Assembly: GCF_014863545.1 (NCBI RefSeq)
Contig: NZ_CP062260.1
Coordinates: 806,001-870,000, forward strand
Origin: Paenibacillus sp. JNUCC32
GTDB lineage: Bacteria; Bacillota; Bacilli; Paenibacillales; Paenibacillaceae
Direction: 5' to 3'
Length of the DNA: 64,000 nt
Positions 17,827 through 26,380 of this stretch are shown here, one piece after another. Under the pieces are notes generated by a model that was given only the letters and a program-made list of their open reading frames with translations, had not been told where the DNA came from and searched no databases. The position numbers and the translations under genes are program-made. Every line of letters begins with the position of its first letter. Position 1 is the stretch's first letter.

Positions 17827-19358
17827 ACAAAGGAAAAGTGCGTTTCGGCTTAAAGTGGAAAGTCGCACTGCTTCTCGCTCTGCTGCTGATCGCCGTTGTG
17901 GTTGTTCTAAGCACGTTGGTTCTTGCCGGGATACGGGAGGACCAGCGGGTGCGCCTGGAGCAAACCTTCGCCCAGGAAGCAGAAGCAGCCAATCTCAGGA
18001 TTCATCAGGAATTACTGACGAATCCTCAAACGCAGCCGGATGATTTTATGGAAAATGTCGGCCAACGTCTGGCCGTCGATCTCGGAACCCAGAGCGGTAT
18101 GCCGGTGACCCTGTATAAGATAGATGGTACATTCACGGGGACTTCCCTTCCGTTCCAGCCGAAAATGGATGTACAGGACGCGCTTGCTCACACGGCGCAA
18201 GGGCGTTCCGCCTATATTACCGAGGGCGACCAGCTGTTATATCTTGCCCCGCTTCGGAATATGGAGCAGCCGATCGGAACGATTCAATTCCACGCCTCCC
18301 TGGCCGAGCAGCATGCGTTCTATGACCGGATCCAGACAATGTTTATCGTGACGGGTCTTGCGGTGCTGGCCGCCGGGTTCCTGATCGGTTTTCTGTACGT
18401 GTGGCGGCAGGTGCATGTCATCAGCAGATTGAACCAGGCTGCGCAGAGGATCGGCGAAGGCGTCTATCTTCGTGAGCCGACGGTGAAGCGAAACGATGAG
18501 CTCGGCGAGCTGGCGCAAGGGATATATGAAATGAGCGGGCGAATTTCCTTGTCGGTGAACCAGCTCACGGAAGAGAAACAGAAGCTGCTGGATGCCATTG
18601 ATCGGCTGCGGGAGCTGGAACAGCAGCAGAAGCAGTTTATCGGGAATATCAGCCATGAGTTGAAAACGCCGCTGACCTCCATACTGGCCTACGCGGACCT
18701 GCTTGAGATGTATCGCGACGATCCCGCGCTGCTCGAGGAAGCCCGAGGACAGATCAGCCAGGAAGCACAGCGGCTATATCGCCTGGTAGAAAAGGCGCTT
18801 CAGTTATCGTCCATGGATATATATGAATTCGAAACCCACGCGGAACACGTAAACCTCATGCCGATTCTGCAAGAGGCGGCAGCCCGGCTGGAGGCCAAAG
18901 CAGAGCAATCGGGCATAACGCTGCGATCCTCATTATCCGAAGGCAAGGTATGGGCCGATCCGGAGAATCTGATGCATATGATTTTGAATCTGCTGGATAA
19001 CGCCATTAAATATAACAGGCCCGGTGGGACCGTTACGCTATCGAATGAAGTGGACCGGGATCCACAAGGCAATGATCGCATGGTCATTAAGGTAAGCGAT
19101 ACCGGAATCGGAATTCCGGACGAAGCCCGGGAACGGATCTTTGATCCGTTTTATACGGTGAGCAGCGACCGCTCCCGGGTACATGGCGGTACCGGCTTAG
19201 GATTATCCCTGGTTCGCAATTTGGCGGAGAAGCAGCGCGGTTATGTGGAGGTTGCTGAATCCAGCCCAAACGGTTCTACGTTTGTGGTCACCTTGCCGAT
19301 GGAACGGCCGCAATCCCAGGAGGTTCATTCGGTGGAAGAAAGCTCAGACTTGGAATAG
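17823..19358 (+). CDS. HAMP-containing sensor histidine kinase
   Basis: The 511-residue protein has transmembrane helices at about 11-35 and 173-195 flanking an extracellular sensor of about 135 residues, a HAMP linker (200-250), HisKA with the phosphorylated His278 in GNISHELKTPLT, and HATPase_c boxes NLLDNAIKYN, DTGIGIP, DPFYTV and GGTGLGLSLV. It is the partner of the upstream OmpR-type regulator. The signal is unknown. Confidence 0.92.
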   Translation: MNKGKVRFGLKWKVALLLALLLIAVVVVLSTLVLAGIREDQRVRLEQTFAQEAEAANLRIHQELLTNPQTQPDDFMENVGQRLAVDLGTQSGMPVTLYKIDGTFTGTSLPFQPKMDVQDALAHTAQGRSAYITEGDQLLYLAPLRNMEQPIGTIQFHASLAEQHAFYDRIQTMFIVTGLAVLAAGFLIGFLYVWRQVHVISRLNQAAQRIGEGVYLREPTVKRNDELGELAQGIYEMSGRISLSVNQLTEEKQKLLDAIDRLRELEQQQKQFIGNISHELKTPLTSILAYADLLEMYRDDPALLEEARGQISQEAQRLYRLVEKALQLSSMDIYEFETHAEHVNLMPILQEAAARLEAKAEQSGITLRSSLSEGKVWADPENLMHMILNLLDNAIKYNRPGGTVTLSNEVDRDPQGNDRMVIKVSDTGIGIPDEARERIFDPFYTVSSDRSRVHGGTGLGLSLVRNLAEKQRGYVEVAESSPNGSTFVVTLPMERPQSQEVHSVEESSDLE

Positions 19359-19373
19359 GTCTGGGCTCTTTTT
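19341..19373 (+). terminator. Rho-independent terminator overlapping the kinase stop codon
   Basis: A 9-bp stem (19341-19349 with 19359-19367, one G-U pair) is followed by CTTTTT. The stop codon lies in the loop. Confidence 0.7.
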
Positions 19374-19390
19374 AAAATGTACATCTTTGT

Positions 19391-19425
19391 TTACAAGTTC
19401 GTTACAAGCTCGATATCGTATCGAG
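19391..19425. promoter_or_regulatory. Direct repeat TTACAAG x2 and inverted repeat upstream of the lipoprotein
   Basis: TTACAAG occurs at 19391-19397 and 19402-19408, 11 bases apart, the one-turn spacing of OmpR/PhoP-type regulator sites. It is followed by an inverted repeat CTCGATA-TCG-TATCGAG (19409-19425). This suggests the lipoprotein gene is controlled by the adjacent two-component system; this is an inference. Confidence 0.45.
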
Positions 19426-19533
19426 ATATTCGCATTCTATACTGAGTTCAACAGGGAAAGAGGCGGCATGACAAGTCACATGAGTTGCAGCTGCCGAAGC
19501 TCCTTGGGGGAGAAGCATTGGAGGAAACCTGTT

Positions 19534-20742
19534 ATGAAACATAGATTTGGGAAGCATGGGATCAAGTTGCTGTCTATCGTTGCTGTGGCTGCAGCCCTTG
19601 CGGCCTGCCAGTCCCAGGATCGGTTGACGATCGTGGAACCGGGCAGTCAAACCAGCCAGCCGCCTGTATCGAATGCCGGAGGAGGTAAGACACCGGGAGA
19701 GCGCAAGCTCACGGTCGTTGACGGGGCGAGCGGGCAAGCCGGTCGGGAAGTGGTCGTGAATCAGACGCACCGGATTGCCTCGTCCAACATCGAGACGTGG
19801 ATATCGGAGGATATGGTCAGGGTCACTACCACCAAAATGGTCAAGGAAGCAACCGCAACGGAAGAACCGAAATATGCGTACGCCACCGAAGAGGTGAACG
19901 TAAGCACGGGCGAGCAGCGTGAGCTCACGAATCATGAAGCGTCGCATCCAGGCCAACATCTGGTCAAGGAAGAGGTCTCGCCGGACGGTAAATATAGCTT
20001 TGTACAGAAATGGAGGGATAAGTACACGGCAGACAATTTCATGAAGGATCTTAATACCGGCAAGAGCATTCCGGTAAAAGGGGACAACTACATGGAAATT
20101 GGCGGTTGGCTCGATGCGGATACCTATGTTCTTGCGGCAGGCTCCATGAGCGGCAAGGGAGAGATTCGTCTCATTTCCACGGACGGTACTTACACCACCA
20201 CCGCCATTGAGGATGAGGACGTTGAAGTTTACAACCAATTCGGAGCGAGTAAAGGCCGGATCTATTATACCGATGTGAATCAGGTGCTTAAGGTGGTTGA
20301 ACCGGGGCAGTCGAAGCCGGTACAGCTCATCGAAAATGTATGGAGCTTCACCATCTCCCCGGATGGAGAGTACATTGCCGTCTCCACAGCAACCAACACG
20401 GAAGGGAACTCAGGCAGCAATTTACTGATCTATGACGCAGCCGGCAGCTTGCAAGGATCGCTAATCGGAAAAGGCAATCTGATTTCTTACCCGTCCTGGT
20501 CGCCGGATTCTGCCAGATTAGCCTTTGATGTGTACTCGGAGAATGAAAGCGGAATGAACGGCGTGTATGTGTTTGATACGGCTTCCGGGAAAGTAAGCTG
20601 GATGGCGCCCTATTATTCAGCGGTGCATCCTGCGGCCCATCCGGTCTACCCGCTGACTTGGAGCCCATCTGGAAAAAGACTGGGAATTACGATTGACGAT
20701 AAAGAAGCTTTAATTGCGACGCATGTCATTGATTTTCAATAA
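19534..20742 (+). CDS. Lipoprotein with beta-propeller-like repeats
   Basis: The ATG at 19534 has GGAGGA upstream and begins a lipoprotein signal: charged start, hydrophobic core (KLLSIVAVAAALAAC) and lipobox LAAC with Cys25. Long upstream in-frame sequence overlaps the kinase and is not coding for this protein. The mature part has repeated segments like FTISPDGEYIAVSTA, SYPSWSPDSARLAFDVY and PLTWSPSGKRLGI, which are TolB/WD40-like blades. It likely acts outside the membrane; as the next gene after the kinase, with possible regulator sites, it may be part of the sensing system or its target. Confidence 0.8.
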   Translation: MKHRFGKHGIKLLSIVAVAAALAACQSQDRLTIVEPGSQTSQPPVSNAGGGKTPGERKLTVVDGASGQAGREVVVNQTHRIASSNIETWISEDMVRVTTTKMVKEATATEEPKYAYATEEVNVSTGEQRELTNHEASHPGQHLVKEEVSPDGKYSFVQKWRDKYTADNFMKDLNTGKSIPVKGDNYMEIGGWLDADTYVLAAGSMSGKGEIRLISTDGTYTTTAIEDEDVEVYNQFGASKGRIYYTDVNQVLKVVEPGQSKPVQLIENVWSFTISPDGEYIAVSTATNTEGNSGSNLLIYDAAGSLQGSLIGKGNLISYPSWSPDSARLAFDVYSENESGMNGVYVFDTASGKVSWMAPYYSAVHPAAHPVYPLTWSPSGKRLGITIDDKEALIATHVIDFQ

Positions 20743-20812
20743 AGTTATTGCGCTTCATACTATGACTCATCGACTTGGAAGGTTGGTGAGACAAACGAGA
20801 GGGATGAATGAA

Positions 20813-21502
20813 ATGAAACAGTTGAAAAAATCAATCGCGGCGGTTGCCGTGCTGGGAATGACCTTAACGGGAGCGGCAGGTGTTTATGCGGGAGCCAACC
20901 TGGAGAAAATCTCGGCTTACCTGAATCACAGCATCGGCATCAAAGTGGACGGTACCGTCTATAACACGGGCAAGAAATTGACTCCGATCGCGTATCAGAA
21001 TACAACGTACTTGCCGGTACGCGCGATTGCCGATGTGCTGGAAGTTCCTGTGCGATACGATGCGAAGAATAACCAGGTGTTAATCGGAAGTAATCCTGGA
21101 AACGGTCAGACGATCGAGCTGACCAACGTGAAATACAGCGATACCCAACTAAAAGAGATCAAAAGCGCATTCGCCAAATTTGATGGTTTCCAAACACCGT
21201 ACGCTCCAAGTCAGATGGTAAAAGGCGATGTGTATCAAAAGACGGGCGCATCGGCAGATGGCGTGAACATGGTCTTCAACCATATGACGGTGTACATCTC
21301 TCCAAGAGACTACTCTCATGGATATGGCAGCAAACCGGTTACATTGTCCAATGGGGTTAAAGCGAAATGGTATACACCGGATGACACGGATATGCTGGGA
21401 TTTCAGATCAATGACCGCTTCGTGACGATCAGCTCTCCGGATCATTCCTTAAGCAAAGCGCAGCTGGAGAAGGTTGCAGTAAGCGTTGCCCAATTGAAAT
21501 AA
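20813..21502 (+). CDS. Exported copper amine oxidase N-terminal domain protein
   Basis: The ATG at 20813 has GAGAGGG nine bases upstream. A signal peptide (KKSIAAVAVLGMTLTGAAGVYA, cleaved around residue 27) precedes a copper-amine-oxidase-N-like (stalk) domain with the family motif TTYLPVRAIADVLEVPVRYDAKNNQVLIGS, frequent in Paenibacillus surface proteins. The C-terminal 130 residues have no recognised domain. The stalk module is not itself an oxidase. Confidence 0.8.
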   Translation: MKQLKKSIAAVAVLGMTLTGAAGVYAGANLEKISAYLNHSIGIKVDGTVYNTGKKLTPIAYQNTTYLPVRAIADVLEVPVRYDAKNNQVLIGSNPGNGQTIELTNVKYSDTQLKEIKSAFAKFDGFQTPYAPSQMVKGDVYQKTGASADGVNMVFNHMTVYISPRDYSHGYGSKPVTLSNGVKAKWYTPDDTDMLGFQINDRFVTISSPDHSLSKAQLEKVAVSVAQLK

Positions 21503-21574
21503 AGATAGAGATAATTCTAAGGTGATAGAGATATATTTCAGATATGAAAAAGGAAATAGAGGTTCTTACGAGGA

Positions 21575-21611
21575 AGCTTGCAGGGTGAACGGAATAGCCT
21601 GCGAGCTTTTT
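21575..21611 (+). terminator. Rho-independent terminator
   Basis: A 10-bp stem (21575-21584 with 21598-21607, one G-U pair) with TTTTT following, 73 bases after the preceding stop. Confidence 0.75.
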
Positions 21612-21631
21612 CATATTAGAAACTCGTAGAT

Positions 21632-21656
21632 AAAAAAGAAGCAGCAAGACGCTGCT
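21632..21656 (-). terminator. Rho-independent terminator of the 86-aa gene
   Basis: Stem AGCAGC/GCTGCT (21640-21645 with 21651-21656); on the minus strand it is followed by a T-rich run (the A-run at 21632-21639 on plus). Confidence 0.6.
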
Positions 21657-21671
21657 CCTCCCATCGTTTCA

Positions 21672-21932
21672 TTAGTTGCGCTGCAATAACAGGTATCCGC
21701 TAATGTTGGATGTTCTTTGACGAAATACGATTTTGAAACCTACATCATGATCCTGCAAGCAGGCCAAGGCGGTTCTAAGCAATGCATTCGGCGTCAAATC
21801 AGCCCGGCAAGGTGAAGCATTGCCGATGACGCGGGCAGCAACAATTCTGCGAGGAGAACCCGCAACCAGAGGATTTCTTGACCAGCTGATTAATACTAAA
21901 TCCGGTTGAGGAACAGCAGTGATACGACCCAT
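21672..21932 (-). CDS. Small hypothetical protein, 86 aa
   Basis: The ATG at 21932 has AGAGGTGA six bases upstream, a promoter-like pair further upstream and a terminator after the stop, all on the minus strand, which makes a genuine monocistronic gene likely. The product is basic, with no membrane segment, and starts MGRITAVPQPDLVLISW. It contains one Cys pair (PCRADL, LACLQD). I recognise no family. Its genuine expression cannot be judged from sequence alone. Confidence 0.6.
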   Translation of the reverse strand: MGRITAVPQPDLVLISWSRNPLVAGSPRRIVAARVIGNASPCRADLTPNALLRTALACLQDHDVGFKIVFRQRTSNISGYLLLQRN

Positions 21933-21948
21933 TCAAATCACCTCTTAT

Positions 21949-21979
21949 ACTATAGTAGAGTCCGTATATTAAATGACAA
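21949..21979 (-). promoter_or_regulatory. Putative promoter of the 86-aa gene
   Basis: Reading the minus strand, TTGTCA (21979-21974) and TATAGT (21954-21949) are separated by 19 bases, slightly long for a sigma-A promoter. Confidence 0.4.
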
Positions 21980-22064
21980 GTTGATGAGAAATGTGCAAAG
22001 CGAAAGGCGGAGTTTTTCAAAAACAGGGTTGACGCCCAACAAGGGACGAAAGGGGAAAAATCGT

Positions 22065-22448
22065 ATGAATCCTATGAAAATGAGGGACATGGTTGAGAAG
22101 TATGTAGAAGCCTATAATTCGTTTGATATTAACGGGATGATAGCTCTTCTGCATGAGGAGATCGAATTCAGAAATAGTTCTAGCGGATCGGTGGACGTGG
22201 AGACAAAAGGCATTGAGGAATTTCGGGAAATAGCCGAACGGTCCAAGTCGTTATTCTCCCACCGTTGTCAGACTATCGTTGGTTATTCGTTTGAAGATGG
22301 CAAGGTTCAGATTGAGATTGACTACGAGGGTATCCTCGCTAAGGATCTACCTAACGGTATGAAGGCCGGGGAGAAGATTCATATGAAGGGAAAGTCCGTA
22401 TTCGCGTTTAAAAACGGTAGGATCGCCGTGATAGAAGATTATAGTTGA
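22065..22448 (+). CDS. NTF2-like / SnoaL-like protein
   Basis: The ATG at 22065 has AAAGGGG eight bases upstream; a longer open frame back to 21906 overlaps the opposite-strand gene and is rejected. The 127-residue product starts with MVEKYVEAYNSFDINGMIALLHEEIEFRN, the classic alpha-helix plus entry strand of the NTF2-like fold (PF12680-type), followed by a beta-rich half ending in FAFKNGRIAVIEDYS. These cone-shaped folds can be enzymes or binding proteins; no catalytic residues can be assigned. Confidence 0.8.
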   Translation: MNPMKMRDMVEKYVEAYNSFDINGMIALLHEEIEFRNSSSGSVDVETKGIEEFREIAERSKSLFSHRCQTIVGYSFEDGKVQIEIDYEGILAKDLPNGMKAGEKIHMKGKSVFAFKNGRIAVIEDYS

Positions 22449-22561
22449 TAAGGTTAGAAGTATTTAGGAAAAGTTTATCTAAAGTCGTTTAATCCCGGAA
22501 ATAGGGTTTCTTTATATGGTATTATTTGGGTTAATGCATGCTCGCTTGGGGGGACTACGAT

Positions 22562-23482
22562 ATGGACATGGAGTTGAAGCCGGTTGACCGAAAGAACTGG
22601 GAAGAAGCATTGGCAATGCAGGTTTCGGTCCAACAGCAGGGGTTTGTGCCGGCGGTAGCCGTATCTCTCGCCAAGATCCACATCAAACCGGACGGTGATG
22701 AAGTCGAATACCTTCCCTTTGCGATATACGTGGGGAACCGAATGGTTGGATTTATCATGCATGCCTATGTGATGAATTCATCCGATATGTATTGGATTAA
22801 CGGCTTTTTAATAGATGCGGGGGAACAGGGTAAGGGATATGGCAAAGCAGCTTTACTCCAGATGATTACATGGATCCAAAGCCAATTTCCGCAATGCGAG
22901 GAAATACGCCTGACCGTGCATAAGGATAACCGGACAGCGAAAAATTTGTACAGCAATCTAGGTTTTGTTGAAACGGGGAACTGGTTCGGCGATGAGGAAG
23001 TTATGAAGCTGAATGTTCAATCCAAGCAAGAGGTTAAGAGAAGGGGGAGTGACCCATTGTCGCAAATCAACATCAATCGAAGCAGCCCGGAAGAAGCGCT
23101 TGCGGTACGGACGAACCTGATTCAATTTAATGCACGGTTTATCGCAGAAGATTTGCAGCAGAATTACGAGGAGATCAACTTACATATAAAAGATGAGCAT
23201 GGAGAGATCGCAGGCGGCATCAACAGTGTATTTTGCTGGAATTGGATTGAGGTCGATATTCTGTGGATCGATGATCGATATCGAGGGCGGGGATATGGCT
23301 CAAGATTACTACAAGAGATTGAGACGATCGCAAAAGAAAAGCAATGCACCTTCATCAAGCTCAATACCTTCAGCTTTCAGGCGCCGGCATTCTACCGTAA
23401 ACATGGATTTCAAGAGATAACTCGCATTGACGATGCCCCAAGGGGTCATCAGCACTATTATTTTGTTAAACATTTGGCGTAA
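22562..23482 (+). CDS. Two-domain GNAT acetyltransferase (BltD-like plus second GNAT)
   Basis: The start at 22562 has a GGGGGGA run about eight bases upstream. Residues 1-150 are a GNAT domain close to the spermine/spermidine acetyltransferase BltD type (LKPVDRKNWEEALAM, GEQGKGYGKAAL, NLYSNLGFVET). Residues 166-306 form a second GNAT domain (DDRYRGRGYGSRLLQE, APAFYRKHGF). Between them is AAGGGGGAG followed by an in-frame TTG at 23057, where a free-standing protein of the second type could start. The gene may be a fusion of two tandem genes after loss of a stop codon, or may yield two products. Confidence 0.8.
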   Translation: MDMELKPVDRKNWEEALAMQVSVQQQGFVPAVAVSLAKIHIKPDGDEVEYLPFAIYVGNRMVGFIMHAYVMNSSDMYWINGFLIDAGEQGKGYGKAALLQMITWIQSQFPQCEEIRLTVHKDNRTAKNLYSNLGFVETGNWFGDEEVMKLNVQSKQEVKRRGSDPLSQININRSSPEEALAVRTNLIQFNARFIAEDLQQNYEEINLHIKDEHGEIAGGINSVFCWNWIEVDILWIDDRYRGRGYGSRLLQEIETIAKEKQCTFIKLNTFSFQAPAFYRKHGFQEITRIDDAPRGHQHYYFVKHLA

Positions 23483-23521
23483 ACCAGTGTGAACATCAAC
23501 AACGATTCGAAGGAGCTTGAC

Positions 23522-23965
23522 ATGATTAGACTGCAGCCTGTAGATAAGGATAATTGGACCGAATGCATTAAACTGAAAGCGAAACCGGAGCAAGAAGGCT
23601 TCATTGCCTCCAATCTGTATTCGATTGCCCAGTATCAATTTCTTGATCATTTTGAAGCGATGGCCATTTATGATGATCAGACGATGGTCGGGTTCGCGTT
23701 ATATGGCTTGGACGCCGATGACGGCAACTATTGGATTTACCGTTTCATGATCGACGGGAATTTCCAAGGAAAGGGCTACGGGAAAGAGGCTTTGCGATAC
23801 ATCGTTGAAGAAATCCGAAACAAGCATGACCGGACAGATGTCCTTATGCTAAGTTTTGATCCGAAGAACGAACGGGCCAGACAGTTGTACATCAAAGCGG
23901 GTTTTGAGGAAATCGGCGTTATGCCGTGGTCGGGTGGTGAATCCGTAGCGAAGCTGGGGCTCTGA
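23522..23965 (+). CDS. GNAT acetyltransferase, BltD-like
   Basis: The ATG at 23522 has GAAGGAG upstream. The 147-residue product aligns along its length with the first domain of the gene just upstream (LQPVDKDNWTECIKLK, FQGKGYGKEALRYI, ARQLYIKAGFEEIG), so the two are paralogs from local duplication. The BltD family acetylates polyamines such as spermidine. It is likely co-transcribed with the fused gene (39 bases between). Confidence 0.82.
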   Translation: MIRLQPVDKDNWTECIKLKAKPEQEGFIASNLYSIAQYQFLDHFEAMAIYDDQTMVGFALYGLDADDGNYWIYRFMIDGNFQGKGYGKEALRYIVEEIRNKHDRTDVLMLSFDPKNERARQLYIKAGFEEIGVMPWSGGESVAKLGL

Positions 23966-24020
23966 GACATCAACTTAGTGGTGTTCGAAAAAAGCGTGAT
24001 GGGACGACAAGCATTGTATG

Positions 24021-24076
24021 ACAAAAAAGGGAGTGCATACTGTATGCAACAGTTATGCACTCCCTTGTGTCATTTT
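24021..24076. terminator. Bidirectional terminator between convergent genes
   Basis: A perfect 13-bp stem (24027-24039 with 24054-24066) with an A-run on the left and T-rich sequence on the right lies between the GNAT gene (plus) and the SLH gene (minus). Confidence 0.85.
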
Positions 24077-25287
24077 AATTGGAGATTGGGTTCATACCAT
24101 ACGGCTTGGGTAAAGTCCTGGAACGTATCAGCGTAATAATACATAACTTCAATGTTGTTATTTTCGCCGGTTGCTTTTTGACCCTTGCTTCGGATAATGG
24201 GGATGAATTCCGCATAGTATGCGCCATTCAAGGGGATTCGAACAGGCTGCTTAGGGTCGCTCAACTGCTCGTAAGTATAATAGGATGGCTCCCCGTTCAC
24301 GTTGATCTGCAGGTCGATTTTCTCCGAAGCCTTCAAGGCCAGATAGAATACCGGCAGGGCATCGGAATTCACCAAAGCAAAGTCATAAACCGGACTTTGT
24401 CCGTGTCCTGATGGGGAACCCGCATAGATAAAGTTTCTTGTGCCATTCGGAATGAGATCATCAGGCGATGGTTCCCGGACATAGCTGCCACCATCAAAAT
24501 AGTCGTAAATTCGATGCAGGACGACCGCCGTTTCGGCTAACGTTACCTTTTGATTCGGGCGAAAATAGCCTTTGGCGTCGGGTTTCATGATGCCGGCCTC
24601 GGCAAAGCCGAGCAGTGCATAGGCTTTGACGTAATCCAGATCGGAGGCTAAGGAAGGCCCGTATTTTTTGTCTTGCATCAATCCGATTTCGGGTGCCAGT
24701 GGCTGATAGGCATACTTCCATTTGTCATAATCCTTGTAGGTATTGAAATATCTTTTGGGCAGGTCTTTAATCGCCCGCAATCTCGCCATTTCCTCAGCGT
24801 CCGATAACTCCAAGGAATAACCAATATCATCGAACAGCGTATTCAGCGTAATCAACAAGTCCCAGCGTGTTAACACTTTCTCCGGTATATACTTGAAGGT
24901 TTCATCGTTGTAATTGATTCTGTCTGCGGCTCCGATTAAACCGTTCGGCGCTGAAGGTATGCTGCCATAAACATCCATAAAAATCTGGTAGGATGGGTGC
25001 CCGTTAGGGACGCCGGGAATGTTGAACTTCTTATCGGCATCGACTCGAAAATCGGTAAACAGCCGGTGAACCATAAGGGTAAGATCGGCTTTGGTCACCA
25101 TCCTGCCTAACGTTTTTGTCCGATACTCCATGTTCTCAAAAACTCCATGGGATCTAAGGAAGTCAATGGACTCATTGGCCCATGCATACTTGGCTTGACC
25201 AGATTCCGCCGCACTTGCCACGGATGTCATGCAAAACGATAAAATAAGGGTTAAAGATAATAATTGACGCCACCTTTTTAAAAACAT
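24070..25287 (-). CDS. Exported S-layer-homology (SLH) domain protein
   Basis: A signal peptide (RRQ- then LSLTLILSFCMTSVASA, cleaved near residue 27) precedes repeated SLH-like segments: around residues 33-85 (WANESIDFLRSHGVF... VTKADLTLMVHRLF), a middle stretch, and 225-266 (YALLGFAEAGIMKPDAKGYFRPNQKVTLAETAVVLHRIYDYF). SLH repeats bind pyruvylated secondary cell-wall polymer, so the protein is probably cell-wall attached. The C-terminal 140 residues look beta-rich with no recognised domain. Confidence 0.8.
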   Translation of the reverse strand: MFLKRWRQLLSLTLILSFCMTSVASAAESGQAKYAWANESIDFLRSHGVFENMEYRTKTLGRMVTKADLTLMVHRLFTDFRVDADKKFNIPGVPNGHPSYQIFMDVYGSIPSAPNGLIGAADRINYNDETFKYIPEKVLTRWDLLITLNTLFDDIGYSLELSDAEEMARLRAIKDLPKRYFNTYKDYDKWKYAYQPLAPEIGLMQDKKYGPSLASDLDYVKAYALLGFAEAGIMKPDAKGYFRPNQKVTLAETAVVLHRIYDYFDGGSYVREPSPDDLIPNGTRNFIYAGSPSGHGQSPVYDFALVNSDALPVFYLALKASEKIDLQINVNGEPSYYTYEQLSDPKQPVRIPLNGAYYAEFIPIIRSKGQKATGENNNIEVMYYYADTFQDFTQAVWYEPNLQLK

Positions 25288-25331
25288 GAAATCCTCCTGT
25301 ATGTATCGATAGATTGGATGAATATTCCTCC

Positions 25332-25361
25332 ATTGTAGACGACAAATTATGACAATAGCAA
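25332..25361 (-). promoter_or_regulatory. Sigma-A-like promoter of the SLH gene
   Basis: On the minus strand, TTGCTA (25361-25356) and TACAAT (25337-25332) are 18 bases apart, 45 bases upstream of the start codon, with AGGAGG before the start. Confidence 0.55.
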
Positions 25362-25662
25362 TGCTTTTTTAGTCCTCCTTACCTATTGAAAAAAAAGAGT
25401 CGGTTTGCATTGTTTTTGATCCGAAGCGTATTGGACGCGAAGACGAATGCCGGGGAAATCGATTGAAAGTGGATGAATTTCGACGGGTAATTTAAATGTA
25501 ACCGTTGACATTGCGGAACAAAATGGTAATATTTTAAGACATTAGCAATAGCGGTTGATTCGTTGATTCGGTACCTGTTGGCATGCACAAGATCATGTAA
25601 CGACAGGGTTGTGCCATCTTGGATTGTGAATGCAGTACAGCCTATCACGGAGGGGGGAACGC
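25362..25662. other. Intergenic region without a supported gene
   Basis: Apart from the promoter to its left, about 300 bases hold only a ribosome binding site (GGAGGGGGG) before the downstream methyltransferase. An 89-codon minus-strand open frame here has no binding site and no family resemblance. Confidence 0.4.
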
Positions 25663-26340
25663 ATGGGAATCGACTGGTATGACATGATCGCGCGCAGGAA
25701 TGGCGGTTATAGAGGAAGAGCGGTGTGTACCGTAGTCGGAAGATCGGCGGAAGAAGTGTTTGAGGAGCGGCTGGTGGAGATGCTGCCGCAGTATCATTCC
25801 GTGCTGGACGCAGGCTGCGGGCATGGTGAGTTCACGCTTCGGATGTCCAGACATGCTGAGAAAATCATTGGCTTTGACAATTCCGCGGAGATGATTCGAA
25901 TCTCCCAATCCTTGCTCGAGAGCAGCGGAACCCGGAATGTGGAATTCGTGTTTGCCACGACGAAGACACAGATGCCTTTTCAAGACGGGCAATTCGACCT
26001 TATCTATGACCGCAGAGGACCTACCTCTATCCTGGAACATCCCAGGATATTAGCTTCAGGCGGCACCATCTTCGGGATACATACCGATGTGACTCACGTT
26101 CGAAGGCGATTGTCGGAGAATGGCTACATGAATGTCGAGATTGAGGAGTATAATGAAGCGATTATGTACTTCCCGAATGCCCACGAATTTGCATTAAACC
26201 TGTCGGATACGCCAGGCAATCCCGATTATACTTTACCGGAAATGAAGGGTGAGCTCGAGGCCAGGATACGGGAGAACCAGATCGACGGCCGGCTTGGAGT
26301 CCGCGAGCACAAATATATCTGGAAAGCGATGAAGGCGTGA
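25663..26340 (+). CDS. Class I SAM-dependent methyltransferase
   Basis: The ATG at 25663 has GGAGGGGGGAACGC upstream; an earlier in-frame ATG at 25630 has none. The 225-residue product has motif I VLDAGCGHGEFTLRMS (about residue 50), then IGFDNSAEMI and FQDGQFDLIYDRRGPTSIL. The substrate is unknown. It is 40 bases upstream of a DinB gene. Confidence 0.82.
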   Translation: MGIDWYDMIARRNGGYRGRAVCTVVGRSAEEVFEERLVEMLPQYHSVLDAGCGHGEFTLRMSRHAEKIIGFDNSAEMIRISQSLLESSGTRNVEFVFATTKTQMPFQDGQFDLIYDRRGPTSILEHPRILASGGTIFGIHTDVTHVRRRLSENGYMNVEIEEYNEAIMYFPNAHEFALNLSDTPGNPDYTLPEMKGELEARIRENQIDGRLGVREHKYIWKAMKA

Positions 26341-26380
26341 ATCAAGGATCTTTTATCATACCGAATAAGGAGTGTGCGAT

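Noticed and set aside
25379..25648. 89-codon minus-strand frame upstream of the SLH gene
   Set aside because: No ribosome binding site at its start, low-complexity AT-rich end, and it overlaps the leader region of the SLH gene.
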